The position numbers were made by a program, and so were the translations under genes. Source: Rhodanobacter sp. B04 (GTDB lineage Bacteria > Pseudomonadota > Gammaproteobacteria > Xanthomonadales > Rhodanobacteraceae). From it: a DNA stretch of 64,000 bases. The DNA lies in NCBI RefSeq assembly GCF_002001125.1, contig NZ_MUNV01000005.1, positions 248,001 through 312,000 on the forward strand. The letters are read 5' to 3'. Position 1 is the first letter of the stretch; every line of letters begins with the position of its first letter. The notes below the pieces were generated by a model that was given only the letters and a program-made list of their open reading frames with translations, made no database searches and was not told the origin of the DNA. Shown in pieces: positions 10,027-19,157 of this stretch.

Positions 10027-11256
10027 CTACACCGACCGCGTCGCCACCACCGGCGGCACCGCCGCCGCACGCAGTGCCGGGCCGAGCACAGCCAGCTGAC
10101 CAAGCAGCCATAGAACGATCGCGGCGATGGGCAGATAGGTCAGCGGCAGGCGTGGCAGCTCGTATTGCTTCATCAACAGCAGATTCAGCACCACGGCGAG
10201 CCCCAATCCAAGCACGATGCCAGCACTGACGATCAGAAAATTCTCGGTCTGGAAGTAACGGAGGATGTCGCCCCGGGTGGCACCGATCGCGCGGCGGATG
10301 CCGATCTGATGCGTGCGCTGCTGTACCCAGAAACTGGACAGCCCGATCACACCTAGCGCAGTAAGCGCCAGCAGGCTGCCGATCACCACCAGCAACAGCC
10401 AGATCAACGCGCGGTCGTCGTGGAAGTAGTCCGAGACGGTATCCGAGTAGCTGTGGTTTTCGGTGATGATGCGCTGTTCGTCCACGCCATCGAGTACCTT
10501 GGGCAGATTGCGCAACGTGGCGTCACGCACACCCGGCTGTGTGCGAAGCACGTACATGTTGCCCGTTGCCAACGTTACCGGAAGCAACATGTTGAGATCG
10601 GCGCCACTCTGCTTGTTGATGCTCGGGTTAAGCAAATGATCCGTCACACCCACGACATGGGTGACACCTGAATTCTTGTCACCCAGAAAAATGGGCTTGC
10701 CCAGCGGATCCTCTCCGGGCCACATTTTTTGCGCCAGCGATCGGGTGATGATCACCGATGGCGGGGGCGCCCTTTCGCCCTGGAACGGGTCGTAGTCCTG
10801 ATATTCCTGCGGCAGAAAATCACGCCCCTGCGACAGCCTGATCCCGAGCGTATTCACCACACCCGCGGTCCCGGCATAAATGACGACCGTGCAAACCGAT
10901 TCGGCATCTGCCCCGCCTGCCTTGCGCGCTATGCAGGTGCCCCACGAGCCGGTGGAGCTGAGCGGCAGCGAATTGGTGATGACCGCTGACTTCACCCCGG
11001 GCATGCCGCGCAGTGCGGCCAGATCGGCGGCGGCCCGACTGGCCTGGCTGGCTGACGTGCTGGCGTCACCAATGCCGCTGCTCTCGGCCCATACCAGCTC
11101 GTTGTCCGCCACCCCGGTTTGCATGCGCATGGTCGCCAGGTGGTTGCCGATGATGAAGATGCCATTACTGACGATCGCGCAGGTAAGCGCGATCTCAAGC
11201 ACCACCAGAATCACCACGGTCTTGTGGTGCTTCAGTGCGGAAATAATAGGATGCAT
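10027..11256 (-). CDS. ABC permease, B type, class II (pair 7)
   Basis: 409 aa, starting MHPIISALKHHKTVVILVVLEIALTCAIVSN, 13 bp after the A gene. Helix about 15-35; periplasmic domain; FtsX helices from about 280. It ends ALRAAAVPPVVATRSV, identical to pair 8. Two periplasmic cysteines (SWGTCIARK and ESVCTVV) are shared only with the pair-8 B protein, supporting a common recent origin for these two pairs. Confidence 0.9.
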   Translation of the reverse strand: MHPIISALKHHKTVVILVVLEIALTCAIVSNGIFIIGNHLATMRMQTGVADNELVWAESSGIGDASTSASQASRAAADLAALRGMPGVKSAVITNSLPLSSTGSWGTCIARKAGGADAESVCTVVIYAGTAGVVNTLGIRLSQGRDFLPQEYQDYDPFQGERAPPPSVIITRSLAQKMWPGEDPLGKPIFLGDKNSGVTHVVGVTDHLLNPSINKQSGADLNMLLPVTLATGNMYVLRTQPGVRDATLRNLPKVLDGVDEQRIITENHSYSDTVSDYFHDDRALIWLLLVVIGSLLALTALGVIGLSSFWVQQRTHQIGIRRAIGATRGDILRYFQTENFLIVSAGIVLGLGLAVVLNLLLMKQYELPRLPLTYLPIAAIVLWLLGQLAVLGPALRAAAVPPVVATRSV

Positions 11257-11269
11257 GACGTGCGTCTCC

Positions 11270-12577
11270 TCACTGGATCTTCAGGACACGAGCAGGCTGC
11301 ACGCGACACGCGCGCCAGGCGGGGAACATCGCCGCGAGTACGGTGGCGCACAGCGCGAGCACCAGCGTCGCGCCCAGCATCGCCATATCCAGGTGCGCAT
11401 ACGGCGCGTACTCCACCGGCTGATGACGAACGATCCACAAGCCGCCAAACGCCAGCAATAATCCTGCAATACCGCCTGCGATGCCGATCAAGGACGCCTC
11501 CGTCAGCAACTGCGCGAAGATCGACTGCTTCGACGCACCCATGGCACGCCGCACGCCCAGTTCGCTGCTGCGCCGCAGGAACTTCACCAGCAGCAACGCC
11601 ACCGTGTTGACCAGACAAACCAGCATAAAGCCCAGCGCCAGCAAGGCTTGCAGTTGCACGCTGCCCGGCACGACATGGTTGTAGTCCAGCCAGCCCATCA
11701 GGTCATGCAGCCGCGTATTCGGCGGCCGCTGGAAACGCCCCAGCATCTTCTGCTGCTCAGAGTAGTGCACCAGAAACTCGCGATACGCCTGCACCTGTGC
11801 CGGCGTATCCAGTTGCACCCAGAACTGCATCCATACGCAGTTAGCATTTTTCATGTTGCGCGGATCGGGAAAGCCACCGTGGCCCCAGCAACTCATGTTG
11901 CCGGAAGTACCCTGGCCGAGTGCCATCGCCGTTTCCAGCGGCAGAAACACATCCTCGGTCTTGTGGTAGCTACCTTGTGTCAAATCGTAGAAATGCGGCA
12001 CTGGATCCCAGTGATCGACCACACCTATGACGCGAAACACATCCTTGCCCAGCCGCAGCGACTGGCCCACCGCATGATCGGCGCCGAAGAGCTTGTCAGC
12101 CAGTGTGCGCGAGATTACCGCCACGCGCGCCTGCCTGTCGTCGTCATCGGCCGTCCAGCCGCCGCCGTACAGAAACGGAACGTCGAACATGCTGAAGAAA
12201 TCGGATGAGGTGTAACGCGCATCGGCGAAGAAGGCACGGCTTTCGCCCTGTGGTGGGCGCACCGTGACGCGCCCACCGGTCATCGCCACCTGATGACTAC
12301 CCTTGCGCGCATGCAGCAGGTTCATTGCATCGATCCATGAAAACTGATCCATCGGCTCCTTGCCCGGTGTGTAGCCTTCCATGTCTTGTGGATCGATCTG
12401 CGGATAGAACAACCGCGCACTCTTGTCCGGCAACGGATCGGCAGTCATCACGTGCAGTACCGTGATCATCGTCATGCTGGCGCCAATGCCCAGCCCGATC
12501 GCCAGCACCATCAGCGCCGTGAGCACCTTGTTGCGCTTCAGACTGCGCCATGCCAGATCGAAGTAATAGCCAAACAT
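11270..12577 (-). CDS. ABC permease, A type, class II (pair 7)
   Basis: 435 aa from the ATG of MFGYYFDLAWRSLKRNKVL; an in-frame GTG at 12607 would add 10 residues. Typical A layout. The periplasmic cysteine pair is present (MSCWGHGG...NANCVWMQFW) with a loop of about 17 residues between. The C-terminus VQPARVLKIQ departs from the QLKSN/QLKTL ending of the other A proteins. The AMGASKQSIFAQLLTEASLIG segment before the middle FtsX helix is well conserved with the other A genes. Confidence 0.9.
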   Translation of the reverse strand: MFGYYFDLAWRSLKRNKVLTALMVLAIGLGIGASMTMITVLHVMTADPLPDKSARLFYPQIDPQDMEGYTPGKEPMDQFSWIDAMNLLHARKGSHQVAMTGGRVTVRPPQGESRAFFADARYTSSDFFSMFDVPFLYGGGWTADDDDRQARVAVISRTLADKLFGADHAVGQSLRLGKDVFRVIGVVDHWDPVPHFYDLTQGSYHKTEDVFLPLETAMALGQGTSGNMSCWGHGGFPDPRNMKNANCVWMQFWVQLDTPAQVQAYREFLVHYSEQQKMLGRFQRPPNTRLHDLMGWLDYNHVVPGSVQLQALLALGFMLVCLVNTVALLLVKFLRRSSELGVRRAMGASKQSIFAQLLTEASLIGIAGGIAGLLLAFGGLWIVRHQPVEYAPYAHLDMAMLGATLVLALCATVLAAMFPAWRACRVQPARVLKIQ

Positions 12578-12633
12578 TCCATGTACCCCGTCAATCGTTG
12601 AAATCACGTGGTGCTTTTATCCATTCCCGATCA

Positions 12634-13872
12634 TCAAGCCGCCCTCGTCGCCACCACCGGCGGCACCAGGGACGCACGGCGCGCCGGTACGAACACCGCG
12701 ACCTGTCCGATCGCCAGCATCGCGAGTACGCCGGTCACCATGTATGTCACGGGCAGGCGCGCCATCTCGTACTGAGTCATCAGCCACACGTTCAGACCTC
12801 GTGCCAGCATCGCGCCCACGACTACGCCGACACCGGCGATCAACAGGTTCTCGGCGTGGAAGTAATGCAGGATGTCGATGCGGCGGGCCCCCAGTGCGCG
12901 ACGAATGCCGATCTGGCGATGCCGCTGGCCGACCCAGAAGCTGGTCAGGCCGACAATGCCGGCGGCGGTGACGCCAAGAAGGATCAGGCAGATGAGGCCC
13001 ATCAACAACGCCATGCCACGATCGGCGCGATAAGCCTTGTCGCGAATTTCCGTCAGGGACTGAATGCCCCAGCTATCCGGCATCACGCGCATCCGGTTGG
13101 CGGCAAACAGTGCCTTGCGCGCCGCCTGCATCGCTGGCAGAAGCCGACCGGGTTTGGCGCGCACCACATAGTTGGCGTTGACGCCGTCGAGCCGGACCGG
13201 CGCCATCACCGACATGTAGACCCACGGCCGGGTCGAGGCATTGGCAACCTGCAGACGATCAACGATGCCAATGATCACGGTCGGCTTGCTGTCGAGGTAC
13301 ACCGTCTTGCCCAGCGCATCGCCGTGCGGATACAGCTTGTCCGCCAACGCCTGGCTGACGATGATCACCGGCGAGGGCACGGTGCTGTTGATGGTGTGGT
13401 GCAGTATCTCGCCGGCATTGAAATCACGACCGGCGACCAGGCGCGCGCCGAGGGTCGAACGCATGTGTTCGTCGCCGTAGTACAAGCCCGCGGCGCTGGT
13501 CGGCGTCTTCTGATCCGCGGTAAGCGCGAGGCCACCCACCCAGATGCTTCCCTGCAGCGGCATGCCGTCGGAAGCGGCTACCGACTGCACATCCGGTAGC
13601 TGACGCAAGATGCCCAGATCGGCCAACTGCAGCGCGTCCAGCTTGTCGAGCGAGGCAGGATCATCCCCACTCGGTGCGCCCACGAAAGATTGCGAGACCC
13701 GGAACAAGTCGCGCTCGACCACGCCGGTCGGCCGCTGGATCACACTGATCCGCTGACTGATGATGAAGATCGCATTGCTGACAATCGCCAGGGTCAGCGC
13801 GATCTGCAGCACGATCAGCAACACGCCGGCCTTGTGCCATTTCAGCGCCGCGATGATGGGGTGCACGGTCAT
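12634..13872 (-). CDS. ABC permease, B type, class I (pair 6)
   Basis: 412 aa, starting MTVHPIIAALKWHKAGVLLIVLQIALTLAIVSN, 9 bp after the A gene. The class I B signature is LQIALTLAIV (class II has LEIALTCAIV), and the C-terminus is ARRASLVPPVVATRAA. The FtsX basic loop VGQRHRQIGIRRALGARRIDILHYF is intact. It is the only class I pair lying among class II pairs, so the array order was shuffled or pairs inserted singly. Confidence 0.9.
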   Translation of the reverse strand: MTVHPIIAALKWHKAGVLLIVLQIALTLAIVSNAIFIISQRISVIQRPTGVVERDLFRVSQSFVGAPSGDDPASLDKLDALQLADLGILRQLPDVQSVAASDGMPLQGSIWVGGLALTADQKTPTSAAGLYYGDEHMRSTLGARLVAGRDFNAGEILHHTINSTVPSPVIIVSQALADKLYPHGDALGKTVYLDSKPTVIIGIVDRLQVANASTRPWVYMSVMAPVRLDGVNANYVVRAKPGRLLPAMQAARKALFAANRMRVMPDSWGIQSLTEIRDKAYRADRGMALLMGLICLILLGVTAAGIVGLTSFWVGQRHRQIGIRRALGARRIDILHYFHAENLLIAGVGVVVGAMLARGLNVWLMTQYEMARLPVTYMVTGVLAMLAIGQVAVFVPARRASLVPPVVATRAA

Positions 13873-13881
13873 GGCAACGCC

Positions 13882-15198
13882 TCAGTTCGACTTCAGTTGC
13901 CACGCGGGTTGTACCCGCGAGGCCCGGAACGTGGGATACAGCCCCGCCAGCAGGGTCGCCAGGATCGCCACCAGCATGGTCAGCGCCAGCAAGGAGAGGT
14001 CGATGTGCGCCAGATCGGCAATGCGCTTGGGCAACACCAGGCCGACGCCAGCCACACCCACGCCGGTCAGCAGCAAGCCCAGCACGCCACCGGCGGCACC
14101 GACCACACCTGCCTCGCAGAGGAATTGTTGATAGATCGCCGCACGCGGCGCACCCAAGGCACGACGCACACCGATCTCGCCGCTGCGACGCAGGAACTTG
14201 GCCAGCAGCAGGCCCACCGTGTTGATCAGGCAGACGATCAGCAGGCCCAGCGCCACCAGCAGCGAGACCTTGGTATCGCGCGGTACGACATGCTCGAACG
14301 TCAGGAAGGCCGGCAGGTCGCGCAGCCGGTTGTTCGGCGTCCACGCAAAGCGTCCGGCATGCTGCTGCTCGGCGGCATAGCCATCCAGAAACTGCCGGTA
14401 GCCGGTCACCGCCGCCGCATCATCCAACTCGACCATGAGGGCGATCCAGATGCAGCTGGACTGTTGCAGGCCAACGAAGCCTTCGGCAGCCGGCATCACG
14501 GAGCAGTTGGTGCTGCCGTCGTTCGGCATGCCGACCGCGATCGCCCGGTCGAACGGCAAGAAGACATCGGGACCGTCGCCACTGAAGCCGCCGGTGTCGC
14601 GTACATCGAAGAAGATCGGCTGCGGATTCCAGTCCGCCAGCACCCCGACCACGCGGTAGTCCCGGCCTTCGATGTCGATCGTCTTGCCGACGCTGTTGCC
14701 GTCACCGAATGCCTGCTGACTCAACGTATGGCTGATCACCGCCACGGCCGCCCGGCTGGCATCGTCGGCGGCACTCCAGCCGCTGCCATACAGGAACGGC
14801 ACGTCGAGCATGGGAAAGAATTCGTTGTAGACGCCATAGCCCGACACATTCAGCGGAAACGCCCCCGTGGCCGCCGGCACCACCGACGGCGACACTGCGT
14901 AGATCGCCGATTGCCGGCTGGCCCGATGGGCCTTCATCAAGGCCATGGCGTCAGCGAAATCCAGCGCATCCGGTGGCTCACCGTCACTGCCCCGAGCGCT
15001 CGGCCCCCACATGTCGATCTGTGGCACGAACAACTTCGACGACTTCCACGGAATCGGATCACCCGATACCGCACGAAAGACCGACCACGTCGTCATCGAC
15101 GACGCCACGCCGAAGCCGATCGCCAGCACCATCAGCGCGGTGAGACCGGGACTGCGCCTCAGGCTGCGCAGAGCCAGTTCAAGGTAATAGCCGAACAT
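13882..15198 (-). CDS. ABC permease, A type, class I (pair 6)
   Basis: 438 aa, starting MFGYYLELALRSLRRSPGLTALMVLAIGFGVASSMTTWSVF. Class I features: RRSPGLTALM, GDPIPWKSSKLFVPQID, and the C-terminal VQPAWQLKSN. The periplasmic cysteine pair is present (STNCSVMPAAEG...QSSCIWIALM). At the point matching the stop in pair 2, this gene reads IEGRDYRVVGVLADWNPQP, giving the reference for that lesion. Confidence 0.9.
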   Translation of the reverse strand: MFGYYLELALRSLRRSPGLTALMVLAIGFGVASSMTTWSVFRAVSGDPIPWKSSKLFVPQIDMWGPSARGSDGEPPDALDFADAMALMKAHRASRQSAIYAVSPSVVPAATGAFPLNVSGYGVYNEFFPMLDVPFLYGSGWSAADDASRAAVAVISHTLSQQAFGDGNSVGKTIDIEGRDYRVVGVLADWNPQPIFFDVRDTGGFSGDGPDVFLPFDRAIAVGMPNDGSTNCSVMPAAEGFVGLQQSSCIWIALMVELDDAAAVTGYRQFLDGYAAEQQHAGRFAWTPNNRLRDLPAFLTFEHVVPRDTKVSLLVALGLLIVCLINTVGLLLAKFLRRSGEIGVRRALGAPRAAIYQQFLCEAGVVGAAGGVLGLLLTGVGVAGVGLVLPKRIADLAHIDLSLLALTMLVAILATLLAGLYPTFRASRVQPAWQLKSN

Positions 15199-15276
15199 GC
15201 CGCCCTCTCCCCTTTTGACTGGCGCCGGCCCTGCTCCCGGCGACCGAATGACATCCCATCGTGAAATTCCTTTTCA

Positions 15277-16491
15277 TCACACCGACCTCGTCGCCACCAC
15301 CGGTGGCACGGCCGCCGCGCGCAGCGCTGGGCCGAGCACGGCCAGCTGGCCGAGTCCCCACAGCACTAGCGCACCGATCGGCAGGTAATACAGCGGCAGC
15401 CGCGGCAATTCGTAATGCGTCATCAGCAGCAGGTTCAATGCAAACGCCAGCAGCATGCCCAGCACGATGCCGAACGAAACAATGAGGAAATTCTCGGTCT
15501 GGAAGTAGCGCAGGATGTCACCGCGCGTGGCACCGATCGCGCGGCGAATGCCGATCTGCCGGCGCCGCTGCGCCACCCAGAAGCTGGCCAGGCCAACGAT
15601 GCCCAGGGCAGTGACCAGCAGCATGGCGGTGATCACGCCGACCAGCATGCCCGCCATGGCGCGGTCGTTCTTGAAGACGTCGCGGCGCAGATCTGTCAGG
15701 GCATGACTGTTTTCCCGATCAATCACCACTTCCGGCACGGCTTTGGCAACGGCCGCGAGGGCATCGCGCAGCACGCGCGGCAAATCCCCGGAATTGGCCC
15801 GCAACAGGTAGCTGCCAGTCAGATACGGACCCGGCTGCGCGGGCAGGAATACTGACCACTGGCGCTGTTCTGGCGTCCATCCGGTCGGATCGGGCCGCAC
15901 CAGGTTCTTCAACACGCCGACAACGCGGTAGTGCGACTTCAGCATCCAGAACTCCTTGCCGAGCGGATCGGCGCCCGGCCACAAATGCTCGGCCAGAGCC
16001 TGCGTGATCTGGACGCTGCCCTCGTCAGGCATGAAGCTGGTGAACGCATGAAAGTCATCGGTCTGCGGTGCGCGTCCGGCAATGACCTTGGTGCCGAGCG
16101 TCTGCAGGCTGCCCGGACCACCCACGTAGAATTCGATCACGCCACCAAAATGCTGGCCGGCCGCATCGGTCGAGATCCCGGCGGTACCGCGGCGGCTGCC
16201 AAATGGGATGGAATTGAGTAACGACACCGACTCCACGCCGGGAACGGCGCGCAAGGCAGCGAGCGCCCGTGCATCCACGTCGGCCGCTTGCGCGGAGTCG
16301 TAGCCGGTCAGTTGCACCGATGCGAGCGCAGCTTCATCCACTCCGCTGACAATCTGCATGGCCGTGATGCGCTGGGAAATGATGAAACACGCATTGCACA
16401 GCACCGCGCAGGCCAGCGCGATTTCCAGCGCTATCAGGATCGTGGACAGACGATGCTTGCGCAGCGCGGAAAGAATGGGCCTGATCTGCAT
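15277..16491 (-). CDS. ABC permease, B type, class II (pair 5)
   Basis: 404 aa from ATG 16491 (GAGGAA about 8 bases upstream); the frame is open further upstream but that stretch overlaps the A gene. Starts MQIRPILSALRKHRLSTILIALEIALACAV and ends ALRAAAVPPVVATRSV. No periplasmic cysteine insertion. It lies 11 bp after a frameshifted A gene, so its cognate partner may be absent while this gene stays intact. Confidence 0.9.
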   Translation of the reverse strand: MQIRPILSALRKHRLSTILIALEIALACAVLCNACFIISQRITAMQIVSGVDEAALASVQLTGYDSAQAADVDARALAALRAVPGVESVSLLNSIPFGSRRGTAGISTDAAGQHFGGVIEFYVGGPGSLQTLGTKVIAGRAPQTDDFHAFTSFMPDEGSVQITQALAEHLWPGADPLGKEFWMLKSHYRVVGVLKNLVRPDPTGWTPEQRQWSVFLPAQPGPYLTGSYLLRANSGDLPRVLRDALAAVAKAVPEVVIDRENSHALTDLRRDVFKNDRAMAGMLVGVITAMLLVTALGIVGLASFWVAQRRRQIGIRRAIGATRGDILRYFQTENFLIVSFGIVLGMLLAFALNLLLMTHYELPRLPLYYLPIGALVLWGLGQLAVLGPALRAAAVPPVVATRSV

Positions 16492-16502
16492 CGTTCCGTT
16501 CC

Positions 16503-17821
16503 TCACAACGTTTTCAACTGCAGCGCCGGTGCCACCCGGCTGGCCCGCAAAGCGGGCAACAGACCAGCCGCCAGACTGGCCGCAACGGCGAGCGCGAGCG
16601 TCAAGCCGAACATGCCGATGTCCAGGTGCGCGAGGTCGGCGTATTCGACCGGTTGCCGTCGCACCAGCCACAGACCCAGCAGGGTCAGCAACCAACCACC
16701 GATGCCGCCGACCACGCCGACCATTCCGGCCTCGACCAGGCATTGCGCGAATATCGCGCCACGACTGGCACCCAGTGCGCGACGCACGCCGATTTCGCTG
16801 CTGCGACGCAGGAATTTGGCCAGCAGCAGGCCGATCATGTTGAACAGGCAGATCGCAAGGAACGCAAACGCCAGCCACGTCTGCAGCTTGACGTCACTGG
16901 GCACCACATGGTTGAACACCAGCCACTGCATCAGGCTAGGCATGCGGGTATCGGTATTGGCAAAGCGCCCCAGCAGCTTTTGCTGCTGCGCATAGTTCGC
17001 AATGAAGGTGCGGTAGTCCGCCACCTTGGTTGCGCTGTCCAACTGCACCCACAAGCCGACCCAGACACACGGCGCATCCTGCAGATGCCCCGGGGTGGCA
17101 ACCTTGCCCCAGCAGGTGAACTGCCAGAAATTGCCTTCGTTGACCTCCAGCCCACTGAAAAACGGCATGAACACGCCTTCGGGCTTGACGTAGAACGACG
17201 AGGTCTGGCCTTCGGCGAAGCGCCCACCACGCACGTCGTAGAAGAGCGGCGACGGCCGCCACCTTTTCATCACGCCGACGATCCGCACGTCGCTGTCTTT
17301 CAGGCGCAGGGTCTTGCCCACGCTGTTGGCACCTCCGAACAACTTGTCGTTGAGGTCGGAAGAAATCACCGCCACGCGCGCACGGCTGGAGCCGTCGGCA
17401 GCCGTCCAGGCGCTGCCGTACTGGAACGGCACCTTGAACATCGCAAAGAACTCGGAGGTCGTGGCAAGCATCGGCACCATCAAAGGGGCAAGGTAGTATC
17501 CGGCGCGCGAACCTTGACATCGCTTCCGGCAATCAGCGCCTGACGGTCGGCACGATGCGCGCTCCAGAGATCCACCGCCGAGTGGTAGTCGAGCATGTCC
17601 AGCGGGCCGCCTTTGCTGTAGCCGGCTGGCGAGGCGTCCACCTGGGCGTAGAAGATGTGCTGACTGCGACCCGGCAGCGGATCGCCCGATAGCAGGTGCA
17701 TCACCGTAAGCGTCGTCATGCTGGCACCGATGCCGACTGCGATCGCGACGATCATCAACGCGGTGAGCATCTTGTTGCGCTTGAGGCTGCGCAGGGCCAA
17801 GTCGAGGTAATAGGCAAACAT
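16503..17821 (-). pseudogene. ABC permease, A type, class II (pair 5), broken by a frameshift
   Basis: The N-terminal frame (MFAYYLDLALRSLKRNKML...) runs from 17821 and ends in TGA at 17480-17482, after about 113 codons. The rest of the A protein (MVPMLATTSEFFAMFKVPFQYG to VAPALQLKTL) continues at once in another frame to 16503. The region is 440 codons minus one base, consistent with a single-base deletion near the homopolymer CAAAGGGGC at 17481-17489. Without it the protein would be about 439 aa, normal for the type. The cysteine pair is present (FTCWGKV...DAPCVW). This may be a true pseudogene, programmed frameshifting (no evidence) or a sequencing error in a homopolymer. Confidence 0.85.
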
Positions 17822-17849
17822 CACATCACTCCATCATGTCGTTCTTTGT

Positions 17850-17910
17850 GGGAGCGCACCCGGCCCGGCGCATTGGCCTGCGCGTGGCCATCGCGCAAGG
17901 GTGCGCTCCC
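17850..17910. repeat. Inverted repeat GGGAGCGCACCC in an inter-pair gap
   Basis: Twelve-base arms, GGGAGCGCACCC and GGGTGCGCTCCC, lie 37 bases apart in the 96-bp gap between pair 4 and pair 5. It is a REP-like palindromic element of the same style as those at 5373 and 60751. Its insertion explains why this gap is the widest in the array. Confidence 0.75.
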
Positions 17911-17917
17911 GCGGACA

Positions 17918-19150
17918 TCACACTGACCGTGTCGCGACCACCGGCGGCACCGCTGCCGCGCGCAACGCGGGGCCGAGCACGGCCACCTGCCCGATCAGCC
18001 ACAGCAACACAGCCCCCACCGGGAAATAGGCGCCCGGCAGCCGCGGCAATTCGTAGTGGCTCATCAGGAACAGGTTGATGCCGTAGGCCAGCACCATGCC
18101 GAGTGCGATGCCGAACGTGGCCAGCACGAAGTTCTCGGTCTGGAAGTAGTGCAGGATGTTGCCGCGGGTGGCGCCCAGCGCGCGGCGCACGCCGATGGTA
18201 CGGCGGCGCTGCGCCACCCAGAAGCTGGCCAGTCCGACGATGCCCAGCGCGGTGACGATCAGCAGCGCCGCGATCACGCCGACCAGCATGCCGGCCATCG
18301 CACGGTCGTCCTGGAAAAACCTCCGGCGCACTTCGTCGAAACTGCGCTGGGTGGTCACCACGCGCTGCGGGTCGGCCTTCTTCAGCGCGGCCAGCGCCGC
18401 GGCCAGCACGCTTGCGCGATCTTCCGGCCGGGTGCGGATCAGGTAACTCTGGTCCTTGCTCGCGCCCATGCGCAGCGGCACGATCATGGTGTACTGCGCC
18501 TTGGCCGTGTCGTAGGCATTCGGCCGCACCAGGCTGTCCACCACGCCGACCACGCGCAGACCCACCACGGGCGTGAGGTAGATGATGCGACCCAGCGGGT
18601 TCTGCCCCGGCCACAGGCGCTCGGCAAGGGTCCGGGTGATCAGGGTCACATGCGGCAGGCTCTTGCTGTCGCCGTTGCCGAGCCCCTTCATCGCCGTCTC
18701 CACGTCGACGAAATCGTCCGACTGCAGGTCGCGCCCCGAGACCAGCCGCGTGCCCAGCGTCGGCACCAGGTTCTCGCCGAAGTAGGTGGTGGCGTTGAGC
18801 GTGCGCTCGGGCTGCGCCGGATCGAGCCGGATGTTGCCGTTCGACGATGAGTTGCCGAATGGCACCTGGTTGGAGGAAGCCACCGAGAGCACGCCGGGCA
18901 CATGCCTGAGCACCGCGACATCCTCCGCGAGGCGGGCATACGGATTGGACGGCGTCGTCACGTCGGCGACCTGGATCTGCAGCAGCTCGTGCTCGGCCAC
19001 GCCGCTGGGCATGTCCATCCGTTGCAGGCGCTGGCCGATCAGGAATACCGCGTTGCAGACGATGGCGCAGGTCAGCGCGATTTCCAGGACCAGCAGCCAC
19101 GACGTGAGCTTGTGCCGGCGCAGCGTGGAAAGGATCGGAAGAATGTCCAT
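17918..19150 (-). CDS. ABC permease, B type, class II (pair 4)
   Basis: 410 aa from ATG 19150, with GAGG five bases before it; a GTG at 19156 would add two residues. Starts MDILPILSTLRRHKLTSWLLVLEIALTCAIVCN and ends ALRAAAVPPVVATRSV. The basic loop of the FtsX domain, AQRRRTIGVRRALGATRGNILHYFQTENF, is intact. The ribosome site lies at the stop codon of the preceding A gene (7 bp gap), suggesting translational coupling. Confidence 0.9.
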   Translation of the reverse strand: MDILPILSTLRRHKLTSWLLVLEIALTCAIVCNAVFLIGQRLQRMDMPSGVAEHELLQIQVADVTTPSNPYARLAEDVAVLRHVPGVLSVASSNQVPFGNSSSNGNIRLDPAQPERTLNATTYFGENLVPTLGTRLVSGRDLQSDDFVDVETAMKGLGNGDSKSLPHVTLITRTLAERLWPGQNPLGRIIYLTPVVGLRVVGVVDSLVRPNAYDTAKAQYTMIVPLRMGASKDQSYLIRTRPEDRASVLAAALAALKKADPQRVVTTQRSFDEVRRRFFQDDRAMAGMLVGVIAALLIVTALGIVGLASFWVAQRRRTIGVRRALGATRGNILHYFQTENFVLATFGIALGMVLAYGINLFLMSHYELPRLPGAYFPVGAVLLWLIGQVAVLGPALRAAAVPPVVATRSV

Positions 19151-19157
19151 GCTCACC

